From an uncultured Campylobacter sp. (GTDB lineage Bacteria > Campylobacterota > Campylobacteria > Campylobacterales > Campylobacteraceae), in NCBI RefSeq assembly GCF_938045625.1, contig NZ_CALIAV010000074.1, positions 1-20,560 on the forward strand: a stretch of 20,560 bases of DNA. The letters are read 5' to 3'. This document shows, piece by piece, positions 1 to 7,843 of this stretch. Under the pieces are notes generated by a model that was not told the origin of the DNA, ran no database searches, and saw only the letters and a list, made by a program, of their open reading frames with translations. Position 1 is the first letter of the stretch. Every line of letters begins with the position of its first letter. The position numbers and the translations under genes were made by a program.

Positions 1-30
1 AATTTTAAAGAAAATAGACTTACTATTAAA

Positions 31-69
31 TTAAAATTTGGTCAAAAAATGTTTTTGACCAAATTTTAA
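31..69 (-). terminator. Strong hairpin downstream of S-layer protein A
   Basis: A perfect inverted repeat with arms at 31-48 and 52-69 (18 bp) and a 3-nt loop lies about 85 bases past the stop codon of the S-layer-type gene at 153-3425. The distal arm on the minus strand is T-rich, so it can end that transcript. It is symmetrical enough to work from either side. The stem was read base by base; terminator function is inferred. Confidence 0.75.
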
Positions 70-81
70 AATGTGAATAAC

Positions 82-98
82 TTTGAATTAAATTCAAA
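82..98. repeat. Perfect 17-nt palindrome
   Basis: The sequence TTTGAATTAAATTCAAA reads the same on both strands (8-bp arms around a central A). It lies between the stop codon of the S-layer-type gene and its terminator hairpin. It could be part of a composite 3' structure or a protein-binding site; nothing else in the window decides this. Confidence 0.5.
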
Positions 99-116
99 TA
101 AAAAGGATCATGCAGA

Positions 117-146
117 CTTTTCCCCAACCGTGACATCGAGGAAAAG
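117..146. repeat. Hairpin just past the S-layer A stop codon
   Basis: CTTTTCC at 117-123 and GGAAAAG at 140-146 form a 7-bp stem with a 16-nt loop, starting seven bases beyond the stop codon at 153-155. There is no T-run on the gene's strand, so it is more likely a 3'-end stabilising structure than a terminator. With the palindrome at 82-98 and the hairpin at 31-69 it makes three successive inverted repeats behind this gene. Confidence 0.45.
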
Positions 147-152
147 ATAGGA

Positions 153-3100
153 TTAGTTGATATTCAATGTGCCTTCCGTATAGTCTGCAGTAAGAATAAG
201 GTCATCTGATCGTACACCAGCTAGTTTAACAACCGTATCGGCAGCGGTTAGAGTGTCTGGCGTGCCTACGGCAGTTGATGTTGCGTTATGAACGACATAC
301 GTATCTCCAGCATATGTAAAATAGAATACTTTATTCAAAATTGGAGAAGCGGATTGGTTGCTTGCTATTGCAAGATTAATCGCTTCTTTAAGCGTTGTAG
401 CATCTTTTACTACGCTATCCTCCACTCTCTCAAAGCCAGAAGATTGATCTAGGGCATTAAATTTGATCTTATCGCCGCCAGAAGCATCACCTACGACAAT
501 ATATTTGCTAGCATCCACATCGGTCTTGGAGGCCCTAACATCAAACAAATCATTTCCCGCACCGCCGTTTATAGTAACGGTTTTATTAGCAACTAGAGTT
601 TTTGTGATAATCTCGTCGTCGCCTGCGCCAAGGTCAATATCAACATTGTTTGCAACGTTGTTGGTAAGCATATTGTCAATAAGCGTAACCTTATCGTCCC
701 CGCCAGTGGCTTTTAGCGATAATAAATTTGTATTGGAGTTATCTAAGGTTATGGTACCTTTTTCAACATTTTTAAGTCCGCTTAAGTCGATAGTCCTTAC
801 CGTATTGGTAGTATTTGCAGTATTTAAACTATAAATATCATAGCCTGCACCCAAATCGCCCGAAACTTTAATGTTTTCAACAGTATTCAGAGTAGCGTGG
901 CTGCTGTAGGAGATGTCAAGCTTATCGCCTTTTACGGAACCTTCTATATCCGCTTTAAAATTTCTAGCGCCGGCCATTGCAACTTGTATATTGCCATTTG
1001 CTCCTGTTATTTGTGAAATTTTAAGGGTAATATCGTTTGCAGCTAAAATCCCCTGCAAATCAGTTAGTCCAAGAGTTTGGCCAAAATCTACATTCATTTT
1101 ATCTGCATAGATATTGCCAAGCACCGTTTGATGCGCAGTGCCACCCTTGATAACAAAACTATCTTTTACGAAAGTTTCAATATTTCCACCGCCGACTAAT
1201 ATAAATTTTTGAATATTAACGCTATTGTTAACAATATTTACAGATCCCGCATGCTCGATATCAAATTTTACTTCGCCTTGGGTGTTGTTGTTTAAAAACG
1301 CATTAATTGTACCTTGCGTATTTAAAGTAGCGTTTAGAGATTGGTATCCTTGTTTTTCCATAGTAGCCTGCAAATGATCTGCCGTCAAGTTTATATCCTG
1401 GATAGATAAAGCAGTGCCAGCAACTACGGTAGCTGATGATTTTTCGGACGTTCCTTTTAGATTAATAGTAGAAAGCGACTCAAGTTTTTCGGGGTCGCCT
1501 GTTGTGAAATCAAATCTACCAGCCGTAGTAATATCAAGATTTTGCAACGCTTTCATGTTATTATCGTTAGCTTTAAATACGCTGTCTTTTTGAACACTCA
1601 CAATTTTCATAGTAGTTGCTTTTTCAGCCTCAAAGCTAAGGCCTTTAGAAACGACATCCAAAGAGTCTATATTAAGATTTATAGACGTAGCTTTATTGGC
1701 AGTAACTTTTGCGTTTCCTGACATAATACCTTTCAAGTTAACATTAAGGCTTGTGGCTTCTGCGGCATTAATGCTTCCCAGTTGCGTATCATAAGGGTTG
1801 TCATTAACATAATTGATAGTTTTTAGAGCAGTAGAATCTATTGTAATGAGGTTACCACTTTTAGTGTTTGTTATATAGTCTAAAGTATCCACCTTAGAAT
1901 TTATAATATTTACTTTTGTATTAGGAGCTTGAGTATCTTTTAGACCTATAGTCAGTCTAACTACATCCGGCGACTTTTCCAAATCAACAACGGCAGGATG
2001 GCTAGGATTGGCAACTGTAGCATTTTTAAATATCAAATGCTCAACAGAAGTCGTGACAAGCTTTCTTGCGGTATCAAGACCACCAGTTAAGTTATCAAAT
2101 TCTAAAGTATCGTAGCCTTTTCCGCCGTCAACACGCAAAACACCAATGGTGCTTGCATCAATATCTGCTTTTATGATATCGTCAGCGCTACCGCCTTTTA
2201 TATTTTCCAACACTGATTTTGATTTAACCAAATCAGCAAGCAACTTGGCTTTCAATTCAGAAGCATCAAAACTTTTAGTATTTGCGGCAACGGCAATATC
2301 CAAACTTGCGTCACCAGAAACCTTAACGTTTTCAGTATTTACATCTTTAATATAACTTGCTCTACCTTGAGTCTTGATATTTAAAGTCTCTATGCCGCTA
2401 AATGTAGTGGAAATAGAATTTGACAGCATACCGATAGGAGTACTTGCACCTACGTTATCAAGAGTTAAATTTTGCTCATCAGTGTTGCCAGATACGGTAC
2501 CAGACTGATATGTTAGCGTTATGTAGTCATTTCTAAGGTCAGCTACGCTAAAGTCAATAATATTAGCCAAGTTAATAACTCTGACTGCATTACTTCCGTC
2601 AAGTTTGGCACTCTTAAGGCCAGTAACACCGTTAGCGTTAAACTCCTTAAGCGCTCCGCCATTGTTTATTAGGTTTAAATTTTCTACATTTTTTAGCTCA
2701 CCAGTAGTAAACCCATTAAAATTTGTATTCATAGTAACGCTTAGAGTGTCGTTTCCTGTGCCACCGTCAATTTTGTCCTCAGGATTAAGAGTATTTTCGG
2801 AAAATACAGAGCTTGCTACAGCTTTTATGACATCAGTTTTAGCCGTACCATTAACAATATCCGCTGAAGTAGTAAGCGTATGGAAATCAGCATTTGCCAA
2901 CTCGTCCACCTTGACTTTTTGCTCAGCCAAATTTGTAGAATTTGTAGTTCTAATTATCTCTTGGAATGGCGTATAGTTGTAATCGCCTGTACCGTTTTGA
3001 CTAATATTTGAAATTTTCTCCGCCATATATTTAGAAATTTCGGTCTTATTCTCAAATACTTTTGCCGCTACAGGATCCGCTGCTTTGGCTATTGTAGAAG

Positions 3101-3425
3101 TAGCAACGTCAAAAAGCTTTACGAGCATATCGCCTCTTGAGTTTCCAAGTTGAAGGTGTTTTACCCAGGCATTAATGCCGTCAGGGTCTTGAGAATAATC
3201 TTTGCCCAAGATGTTCTTGTAGACCATCTCTACAAAGTCTCTATCTTGATCTATGCTACCGCCGTAATACGCTATAGCCGCATCCGATTTTAGCATATCG
3301 TTAGCTATCTGTGCTTGAGTTTTAGTTGCTCCTGCGCTTACCCATGCGTTAAAGCCCGCGCCTTCAGGGGCACGATTAAATAACGCTACGTAAAGCTGTG
3401 CAACTTGTGCTTGTGTTACTGCCAT
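153..3425 (-). CDS. S-layer / RTX-type surface protein A (1090 aa), type I secreted
   Basis: A large surface protein, probably a secreted S-layer subunit or S-layer-like adhesin. Residues 1-180 form the module shared with the two other large proteins here (LYVALFNRAP near the start; GFNAWV and GINAWV repeated within residues 1-90), which fits the DUF4214 family. By analogy with C. fetus SapA this would bind lipopolysaccharide. The middle is rich in Thr, Asn, Asp, Ser and Val, with long beta-type stretches. GGxGxD-like repeats occur at about residues 218-228 (KIDGGTGNDTL) and near the C-terminus (DLGAGDDE, INGGAGNDLF). Residues ~1033-1090 carry the C-terminal block shared with the two paralogues (YFTYAGDTYVV, then VVKLAG), the expected place for a type I secretion signal. 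There is no signal peptide and I see no cysteine. The start is supported by AAGGAG upstream of ATG. By eye it is more AT-rich than its paralogues. The S-layer/RTX family call is firm; the exact role (main S-layer, minor variant or adhesin) is not. Confidence 0.85.
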   Translation of the reverse strand: MAVTQAQVAQLYVALFNRAPEGAGFNAWVSAGATKTQAQIANDMLKSDAAIAYYGGSIDQDRDFVEMVYKNILGKDYSQDPDGINAWVKHLQLGNSRGDMLVKLFDVATSTIAKAADPVAAKVFENKTEISKYMAEKISNISQNGTGDYNYTPFQEIIRTTNSTNLAEQKVKVDELANADFHTLTTSADIVNGTAKTDVIKAVASSVFSENTLNPEDKIDGGTGNDTLSVTMNTNFNGFTTGELKNVENLNLINNGGALKEFNANGVTGLKSAKLDGSNAVRVINLANIIDFSVADLRNDYITLTYQSGTVSGNTDEQNLTLDNVGASTPIGMLSNSISTTFSGIETLNIKTQGRASYIKDVNTENVKVSGDASLDIAVAANTKSFDASELKAKLLADLVKSKSVLENIKGGSADDIIKADIDASTIGVLRVDGGKGYDTLEFDNLTGGLDTARKLVTTSVEHLIFKNATVANPSHPAVVDLEKSPDVVRLTIGLKDTQAPNTKVNIINSKVDTLDYITNTKSGNLITIDSTALKTINYVNDNPYDTQLGSINAAEATSLNVNLKGIMSGNAKVTANKATSINLNIDSLDVVSKGLSFEAEKATTMKIVSVQKDSVFKANDNNMKALQNLDITTAGRFDFTTGDPEKLESLSTINLKGTSEKSSATVVAGTALSIQDINLTADHLQATMEKQGYQSLNATLNTQGTINAFLNNNTQGEVKFDIEHAGSVNIVNNSVNIQKFILVGGGNIETFVKDSFVIKGGTAHQTVLGNIYADKMNVDFGQTLGLTDLQGILAANDITLKISQITGANGNIQVAMAGARNFKADIEGSVKGDKLDISYSSHATLNTVENIKVSGDLGAGYDIYSLNTANTTNTVRTIDLSGLKNVEKGTITLDNSNTNLLSLKATGGDDKVTLIDNMLTNNVANNVDIDLGAGDDEIITKTLVANKTVTINGGAGNDLFDVRASKTDVDASKYIVVGDASGGDKIKFNALDQSSGFERVEDSVVKDATTLKEAINLAIASNQSASPILNKVFYFTYAGDTYVVHNATSTAVGTPDTLTAADTVVKLAGVRSDDLILTADYTEGTLNIN
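2886..3425 (-). repeat. 5' homology block of S-layer gene A (inverted relative to 9198-9737 and 12072-12611)
   Basis: The first ~180 codons encode nearly the same protein module as the starts of the genes at 9198 and 12072, but in the opposite orientation, with the exporter operon between. In the stretches I aligned, codon third positions differ often and identical runs are only about 11 bases (for example ATGGCAGTAAC and CAAGCACAAGT). It is an inverted repeat at protein level but a degenerate one at DNA level. In C. fetus the corresponding 5' repeats are near-identical and drive recombination. Confidence 0.7.
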
Positions 3426-3487
3426 TAAGGACTCCTTTTTAGTGTGTTTCTTGAGTTTTTGGGTATCTTTACAGAATACTGTTGCTA

Positions 3488-3496
3488 ATTATAGCA
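3488..3496 (-). promoter_or_regulatory. Extended -10 promoter for S-layer gene A
   Basis: On the minus strand the sequence reads TGCTATAAT, a consensus extended -10 of the Campylobacter sigma-70 type, with T-rich DNA upstream instead of a clear -35. The predicted transcript start is near 3481, giving a leader of about 55 bases with a good ribosome binding site (AAGGAG) before the ATG at 3425. I see only a weak AT-only hairpin (about 3515-3540) between this promoter and the preceding sapF stop, so read-through from the exporter operon is also possible. Confidence 0.7.
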
Positions 3497-3536
3497 TAAA
3501 AAATCACTTAAAACGTAAAAATTTAAAAAATAAATT

Positions 3537-4835
3537 TTACTTAAACGCTCTTTGCAAGTCCCGCATCATATCAACCGATATATTAGAATTAAGCCACTGG
3601 ATTTCCAAATATGCGAGAACCAAATTATAAGATGCCGTTAGCGCTTCGTTTCTGGTTTTAAAAACTCTAGCGCGAGCGTCAAACAAATTTACCGCATCTT
3701 TCAAGCCCTCTTCGTAGCCTCTTTCTATTGATTTTACATAAAGCTCCGCATTTTCCAAAGAGCGCTTCATTAACTCGCATTCGTCGATATAATTAAGATA
3801 GTTATTTATCGCTCTTTTTTGGCTGATCTCTATCTCTTTTTGAATATCTTTTTGTTGTTCGATGCTAGCTAGTCTTAGTAGTTTACCCTCCTCTACTCTT
3901 GAGCTGGTCGCACCGCCCGTATATAAAGGCAGAGTAAATCGCAACATAGTATCCAGCTTTCTTCTTCTGTCGCCCGAATAGTTATTGTCTATGTAATACA
4001 AATTTGCATAGCTGATACTAAAATCAAGCGTAGGGAGATGCTCGCTTTTTCTCTTTTTGTATTCTTGTTCTGAGATTTCGACAGCCAAAACGCTATCTTG
4101 AAATTTAAAATTTCTTGCTACGTCGCTAAAATTCGACAAATTTACTTTTTTGAAAAATTCGGTATCGATGTTTGAAAAGCTATCCTTCACCTCGATCTCT
4201 TGCCCGACTAGCTTTACTAGCTCTAGCTTTGCTACTTCGATATTTAGCTTAGCTTTATTTACGCCCAGCAACGCCTCGTCTAATCTAACTTTAGATTCGA
4301 GCATATCCATTTTATTTACCAACCCGAATTCCAAAGACTTCTGCATTTGGTTATATTTGGCGCGGTTGGCTTCTTCGTAGCTTTGAGCAAGAGCTAGCGT
4401 CTCGGATGCGAAGGTGTAGTTAAAATACGCTTCTACGACCCTTTTTGCCAGTTCTTGTTTGGTATTTTCATACATCAGCTCGTTGCCGCGCACCCTGATC
4501 TCTTCTTGATTTCTTTGATACCAGATTGCCGGCCTAAATACGCTCTGACTAAGGCTAACGCCTACTTTTTTATAGCTTTCGTTTATTTTTGATACTCTTC
4601 GCCTATCCATTCTGTCGTATTTTTCGCCGACATATGCAGCTTCGGCGTTAATAGTCGGCAAAAACATGGCTGTAGCTTGTGATAGCCTCTCTTGAGAGGC
4701 CATACTATTATACATGGTCATTTTAAGCTCATTATTATTTTCGAGCGCCATTTCGTATGCCTGTGAGAGGCTAACGCTTTGAGCAAAAGCTAAATTTGAT
4801 GCCAACAAGGCCGAAAGTAAAATTTTAGTCTTCAT
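3537..4835 (-). CDS. sapF: TolC-like outer membrane factor of type I secretion (SapF)
   Basis: The outer-membrane channel of the type I exporter. It is 432 residues, normal for the TolC/PrtF family. It begins with a typical signal peptide (charged MKTK, a hydrophobic stretch, AFA-Q cleavage near residue 18/19). The body is long amphipathic helix with heptad-like patterns and the two-fold outer-membrane-efflux repeat: each half starts with a long helix, and LPLYTGG, a common motif before the second long hairpin, occurs about two-thirds along. The ATG overlaps the sapE stop by 11 bases and is preceded by AAAAGGG, so translation is probably coupled. It is the last gene of the sapCDEF cluster, and the S-layer-type gene at 153-3425 follows on the same strand. 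The family call is secure; the name follows synteny with C. fetus sapF. Confidence 0.9.
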   Translation of the reverse strand: MKTKILLSALLASNLAFAQSVSLSQAYEMALENNNELKMTMYNSMASQERLSQATAMFLPTINAEAAYVGEKYDRMDRRRVSKINESYKKVGVSLSQSVFRPAIWYQRNQEEIRVRGNELMYENTKQELAKRVVEAYFNYTFASETLALAQSYEEANRAKYNQMQKSLEFGLVNKMDMLESKVRLDEALLGVNKAKLNIEVAKLELVKLVGQEIEVKDSFSNIDTEFFKKVNLSNFSDVARNFKFQDSVLAVEISEQEYKKRKSEHLPTLDFSISYANLYYIDNNYSGDRRRKLDTMLRFTLPLYTGGATSSRVEEGKLLRLASIEQQKDIQKEIEISQKRAINNYLNYIDECELMKRSLENAELYVKSIERGYEEGLKDAVNLFDARARVFKTRNEALTASYNLVLAYLEIQWLNSNISVDMMRDLQRAFK

Positions 4836-6108
4836 TAAATGCCCTTTTAAACATATCTATAAACGGCTTTAAGACATATTCAAGCATCGTCCTATCGCCG
4901 GTTTTGATCATTACTTCGACCGGCATTCCCGGAACTATAAAAAAGTCGTTTCTTTTAAACTCTTTCATGCCCTCTTCGGTAAGCTCGGCTTTAATATCGT
5001 AAAACGAGTGACCTGCATTATCCTGAATACTATCGGCCGATACGTACGTTACTTTACCTTCCATAACGAAGCTCGGCCTGTGCTGAAATGCGCTAAATCT
5101 AATATCGGCAAGCTGTCCCACATGCACCGTATCAATATCTACTACGTTTAGTCTAGCCTCTACGACATAGTCGGTCTCGTTCGGCACTATACTCATTATT
5201 CTCTCGCCGGGCCTTATTACGCCTCCGATAGTATGGAAGGCTAGCTCTACGACGCTACCCTCTACCGGAGATTTTACGATAGTACGCTCGGATTGATCTT
5301 TTAAAGCATTATAACGCTGTTGCAGATCCACAAGACGAGTTTTAGCGTCTTCAAGCTTTTTTAATACATCCTCTTTAAACGTTCTATCTCTTAATATAAT
5401 TTGAGCTTGCGTCTCGGTAACTTGGACGTTTAGTCTTGCTATCTCGGCCTTGCCCGCAGCTATTTCACCCTCGACCGCCGTTTTTTCTCTATTTAGGTCG
5501 CGTAGCCTGACTTTGTCTGCCAACTGTTCCTTAAATAGCCTTTCCCACTCCTTAATCTCTTCGTTCAAAGACTTTATGCGGTCTTGTTTGGCGCTTACTA
5601 TCGCATTTGCGCCTTTGATTTGATTTTCAAGCTGTTTTATTCGTTGCTTTAGGATAGATTTTTCTTCATCCAAAAGCTTTTTTTGCGCATTAAATATACT
5701 CAACTGCCCGTCTATAGCCTCTTTATAGCCTTCGATTTGCTTTATTTCGTCGCTAAATTTGACTTCCGTCGCATCGTCTTTTTGGGCTTCCAATCTAGAA
5801 ACTATGACGCTGGTTCTTAAAAATTCTGCTCTAACTACGCTCATCTCGCTTTGCAAAGCGACGTTTTTGATCTCGACGAGCGGATCGCCCTCTTTGACCA
5901 TATCTCCGTCTTTAACGAAAATTTTATCTACGACGCCACCCTCAAGGTGTTGGATGATTTTTTTGTTACTAACTACGCCTATTTTACCAGTAGCAACGGC
6001 GGCGCTATTAAGGGGCGCCATACCGAGCCAAATTCCAAAAACTCCGACTAGCAAAAATATAACGAACAACCCAAAATTTACGGTGCCTTTTTCACTTTTA
6101 AGTATCAT
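4825..6108 (-). CDS. sapE: HlyD-family membrane fusion protein of type I secretion (SapE)
   Basis: The periplasmic adaptor joining the inner-membrane ABC exporter to the TolC-like channel. From the chosen start it has 427 residues: a short cytoplasmic tail, one transmembrane helix (about residues 11-32), a first lipoyl half-motif (residues ~53-80, HLEGGVVDKIFVKDGD), a long coiled coil rich in Lys, Glu, Gln and Leu (about 82-270), the second lipoyl half (TIVKSPVEGSVVEL), and a beta-barrel C-terminus with the family's VPGMPVEV motif. An in-frame ATG at 6123 also exists. I prefer the ATG at 6106-6108 because a strong GGAGGG site lies five bases upstream of it and would otherwise be inside the coding region. 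This places the start one base after the sapD stop codon. Confidence 0.9.
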   Translation of the reverse strand: MILKSEKGTVNFGLFVIFLLVGVFGIWLGMAPLNSAAVATGKIGVVSNKKIIQHLEGGVVDKIFVKDGDMVKEGDPLVEIKNVALQSEMSVVRAEFLRTSVIVSRLEAQKDDATEVKFSDEIKQIEGYKEAIDGQLSIFNAQKKLLDEEKSILKQRIKQLENQIKGANAIVSAKQDRIKSLNEEIKEWERLFKEQLADKVRLRDLNREKTAVEGEIAAGKAEIARLNVQVTETQAQIILRDRTFKEDVLKKLEDAKTRLVDLQQRYNALKDQSERTIVKSPVEGSVVELAFHTIGGVIRPGERIMSIVPNETDYVVEARLNVVDIDTVHVGQLADIRFSAFQHRPSFVMEGKVTYVSADSIQDNAGHSFYDIKAELTEEGMKEFKRNDFFIVPGMPVEVMIKTGDRTMLEYVLKPFIDMFKRAFNED

Positions 6109-6109
6109 C

Positions 6110-7843
6110 TTAGCCCTCCGCATCTTCTAGGCTTATACTACGCCTTTTTTGTTGTTCTGCAACCTGCGGTTGTTGCGCATTTGCCTTGCCGAGCTCAGCC
6201 AATACCGCATCTCTGGCGCCAAAGTACATCAATCTTCCCGCATTTAAAACGGCGATTTTATCAACCAAATTTAAGATATTTAGTTTGTGCGTTATTAGTA
6301 CTATAGTCGCCTTGCCCTTCATGGACGCAAGTGTGGCAAATAGCGCTCTTTCGCCCTCTTCGTCTAGACTAGCGTTAGGTTCGTCCAGTACGATTATTTT
6401 AGGCTCCTTATAAAGCGCTCTGGCAAGAGCGACTCTTTGACGTTGACCGCCGCTTAGGCTGGCTCCGCCTATGCCTATTTTAGTTTCATATCCGTCCGGC
6501 AAATTTAATATCATATCATGAACGTTAGCTAGCTTTGCAGCCCGCACGATCGCCTCGCTATCCAGTTCGCCGAATCTCGCGATATTTTCCGCAATATTTC
6601 CTTCGAAAAGCTCGACGTCTTGCGGCAAATACCCCACAAACTGACCCAAATGGTCGCTGTTGTACTGAGTAATATCGGCTCCGTCCACGCGCACTACGCC
6701 GTGAAATACCGGCCATACTCCCAGCATCGCTCTAGCTAGTGAGCTTTTACCTGCGGCGCTCGGACCGATAATCGCGCACATATCTCCGCTTTTAAGCTCG
6801 AAATTTATGCCCATCAAAGTAGGCGCTTTGCCATGAGGCGGTACTAGGCTTATAGTTTCTAGGAAAATATCGCCTTTTGGATCCGGGAGCTTAAGTTTTT
6901 CGTTGTCGGCAGGGAAATCCTCTAAAAACTGCGAAAGTCTAGCATAGCTCTCTTTGGTGTTCTTATAGCTTTTCCAGCTTGAGATTAATATATCAAGCGG
7001 AGCTAGTGCGCGACCCATGATAATAGAGCCCGCGATCATCATGCCCGGATTTACCTCCTGCAAGACGACCAGATACGCGCCAAGACCAAGCATTAGCGAC
7101 TGTGAAACGACGCGAAATACCTTACTGATATTTGCGTACATTCCAGCTTTTACGCTAGACTCGGAGTGAGCTTCTAGAAATTCATTATGCTTTTTGTGCC
7201 AAATTTTCTTTAAATTTCCATTCATGCCCATAGCTTGGATGACTTCGGAATTTCTCAAATTTAGATCGACAAAGCGGGTTTCGGCGCCAAAAGCGTCATT
7301 TGACCTTTTTAGTCCGTCTTTAGTCGCACCTTCGTTTAAAAGAGCCAAAATAAACAAAACGATCGCAGCCGCGATACTAAAATATCCAAAATACGGGTGG
7401 AAGAAAAACAGTATCAATATATAAAAAGGTAGCCACGGCGCGTCAAGAAATGCAAACACGCCGTTGGTGCTGAGATATTGTTTTATGGTATTTAGATCTC
7501 TCATCGGCTGAGAAGATACCCTGCCAGGCTGTCTGGCCGAGAGTTTAAAGATCGCGTCATACACTCTCTCAGACAGCCTTAAATCTATCTGGTTTGAAAA
7601 AACTACCAAAATTCTCGAACGTAAAATTTCGAAAAACATCATACATAGATATAAAAATATAACTATCAGCGTAAGGAAAAATAACGTATCAAGGCTTCTT
7701 GACGTTACGACCCTACCGTAAAGTTGTAACATATATAGAGGAGAAGTTAGCATCAAAACGTTTATGAACATGCTGAAAATTCCAGCATATATCATAGCGT
7801 GTTTGGATTTTTTAATACTCTCCTTTAGTTCATTTACTTTCAT
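6110..7843 (-). CDS. sapD: Type I secretion ABC transporter (PrtD/HasD type, SapD)
   Basis: The inner-membrane ATP-driven exporter for proteins with a C-terminal secretion signal. It is 577 residues, usual for the PrtD/HasD/LipB group. The N-terminal half holds the membrane helices (clear ones at about 17-40, 52-72, 138-170 and 245-290) and no C39 peptidase domain. The C-terminal ATPase has Walker A GPSAAGKSS (360-368, K366), Q-loop Q408, signature LSGGQ (463-467), Walker B IIVLDEP (483-489, E488) and the H-loop histidine H519. All catalytic residues look intact. The start overlaps sapC by 14 bases. The upstream ribosome binding site is weak (an A-rich AAGAAA), so translation probably depends on coupling to sapC. 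Neighbouring sapE and sapF complete the export complex, and the three RTX-type proteins here are its likely substrates. Confidence 0.95.
   Translation of the reverse strand: MKVNELKESIKKSKHAMIYAGIFSMFINVLMLTSPLYMLQLYGRVVTSRSLDTLFFLTLIVIFLYLCMMFFEILRSRILVVFSNQIDLRLSERVYDAIFKLSARQPGRVSSQPMRDLNTIKQYLSTNGVFAFLDAPWLPFYILILFFFHPYFGYFSIAAAIVLFILALLNEGATKDGLKRSNDAFGAETRFVDLNLRNSEVIQAMGMNGNLKKIWHKKHNEFLEAHSESSVKAGMYANISKVFRVVSQSLMLGLGAYLVVLQEVNPGMMIAGSIIMGRALAPLDILISSWKSYKNTKESYARLSQFLEDFPADNEKLKLPDPKGDIFLETISLVPPHGKAPTLMGINFELKSGDMCAIIGPSAAGKSSLARAMLGVWPVFHGVVRVDGADITQYNSDHLGQFVGYLPQDVELFEGNIAENIARFGELDSEAIVRAAKLANVHDMILNLPDGYETKIGIGGASLSGGQRQRVALARALYKEPKIIVLDEPNASLDEEGERALFATLASMKGKATIVLITHKLNILNLVDKIAVLNAGRLMYFGARDAVLAELGKANAQQPQVAEQQKRRSISLEDAEG
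6114..6120 (-). promoter_or_regulatory. Ribosome binding site that fixes the sapE start
   Basis: CGGAGGG on the minus strand sits five bases before the ATG at 6106-6108 and lies inside the last codons of sapD. It argues against the earlier in-frame ATG at 6121-6123, which has no comparable site. Confidence 0.75.

Noticed and set aside
463..2976. Plus-strand frames inside S-layer gene A (123, 65, 69 and 123 codons)
   Set aside because: Antisense shadows of a repetitive coding sequence; no promoter, ribosome binding site or domain.
6109..6123. Earlier ATG for sapE at 6121-6123
   Set aside because: The strong ribosome binding site lies between this ATG and the next one, so only the ATG at 6106-6108 is correctly spaced.
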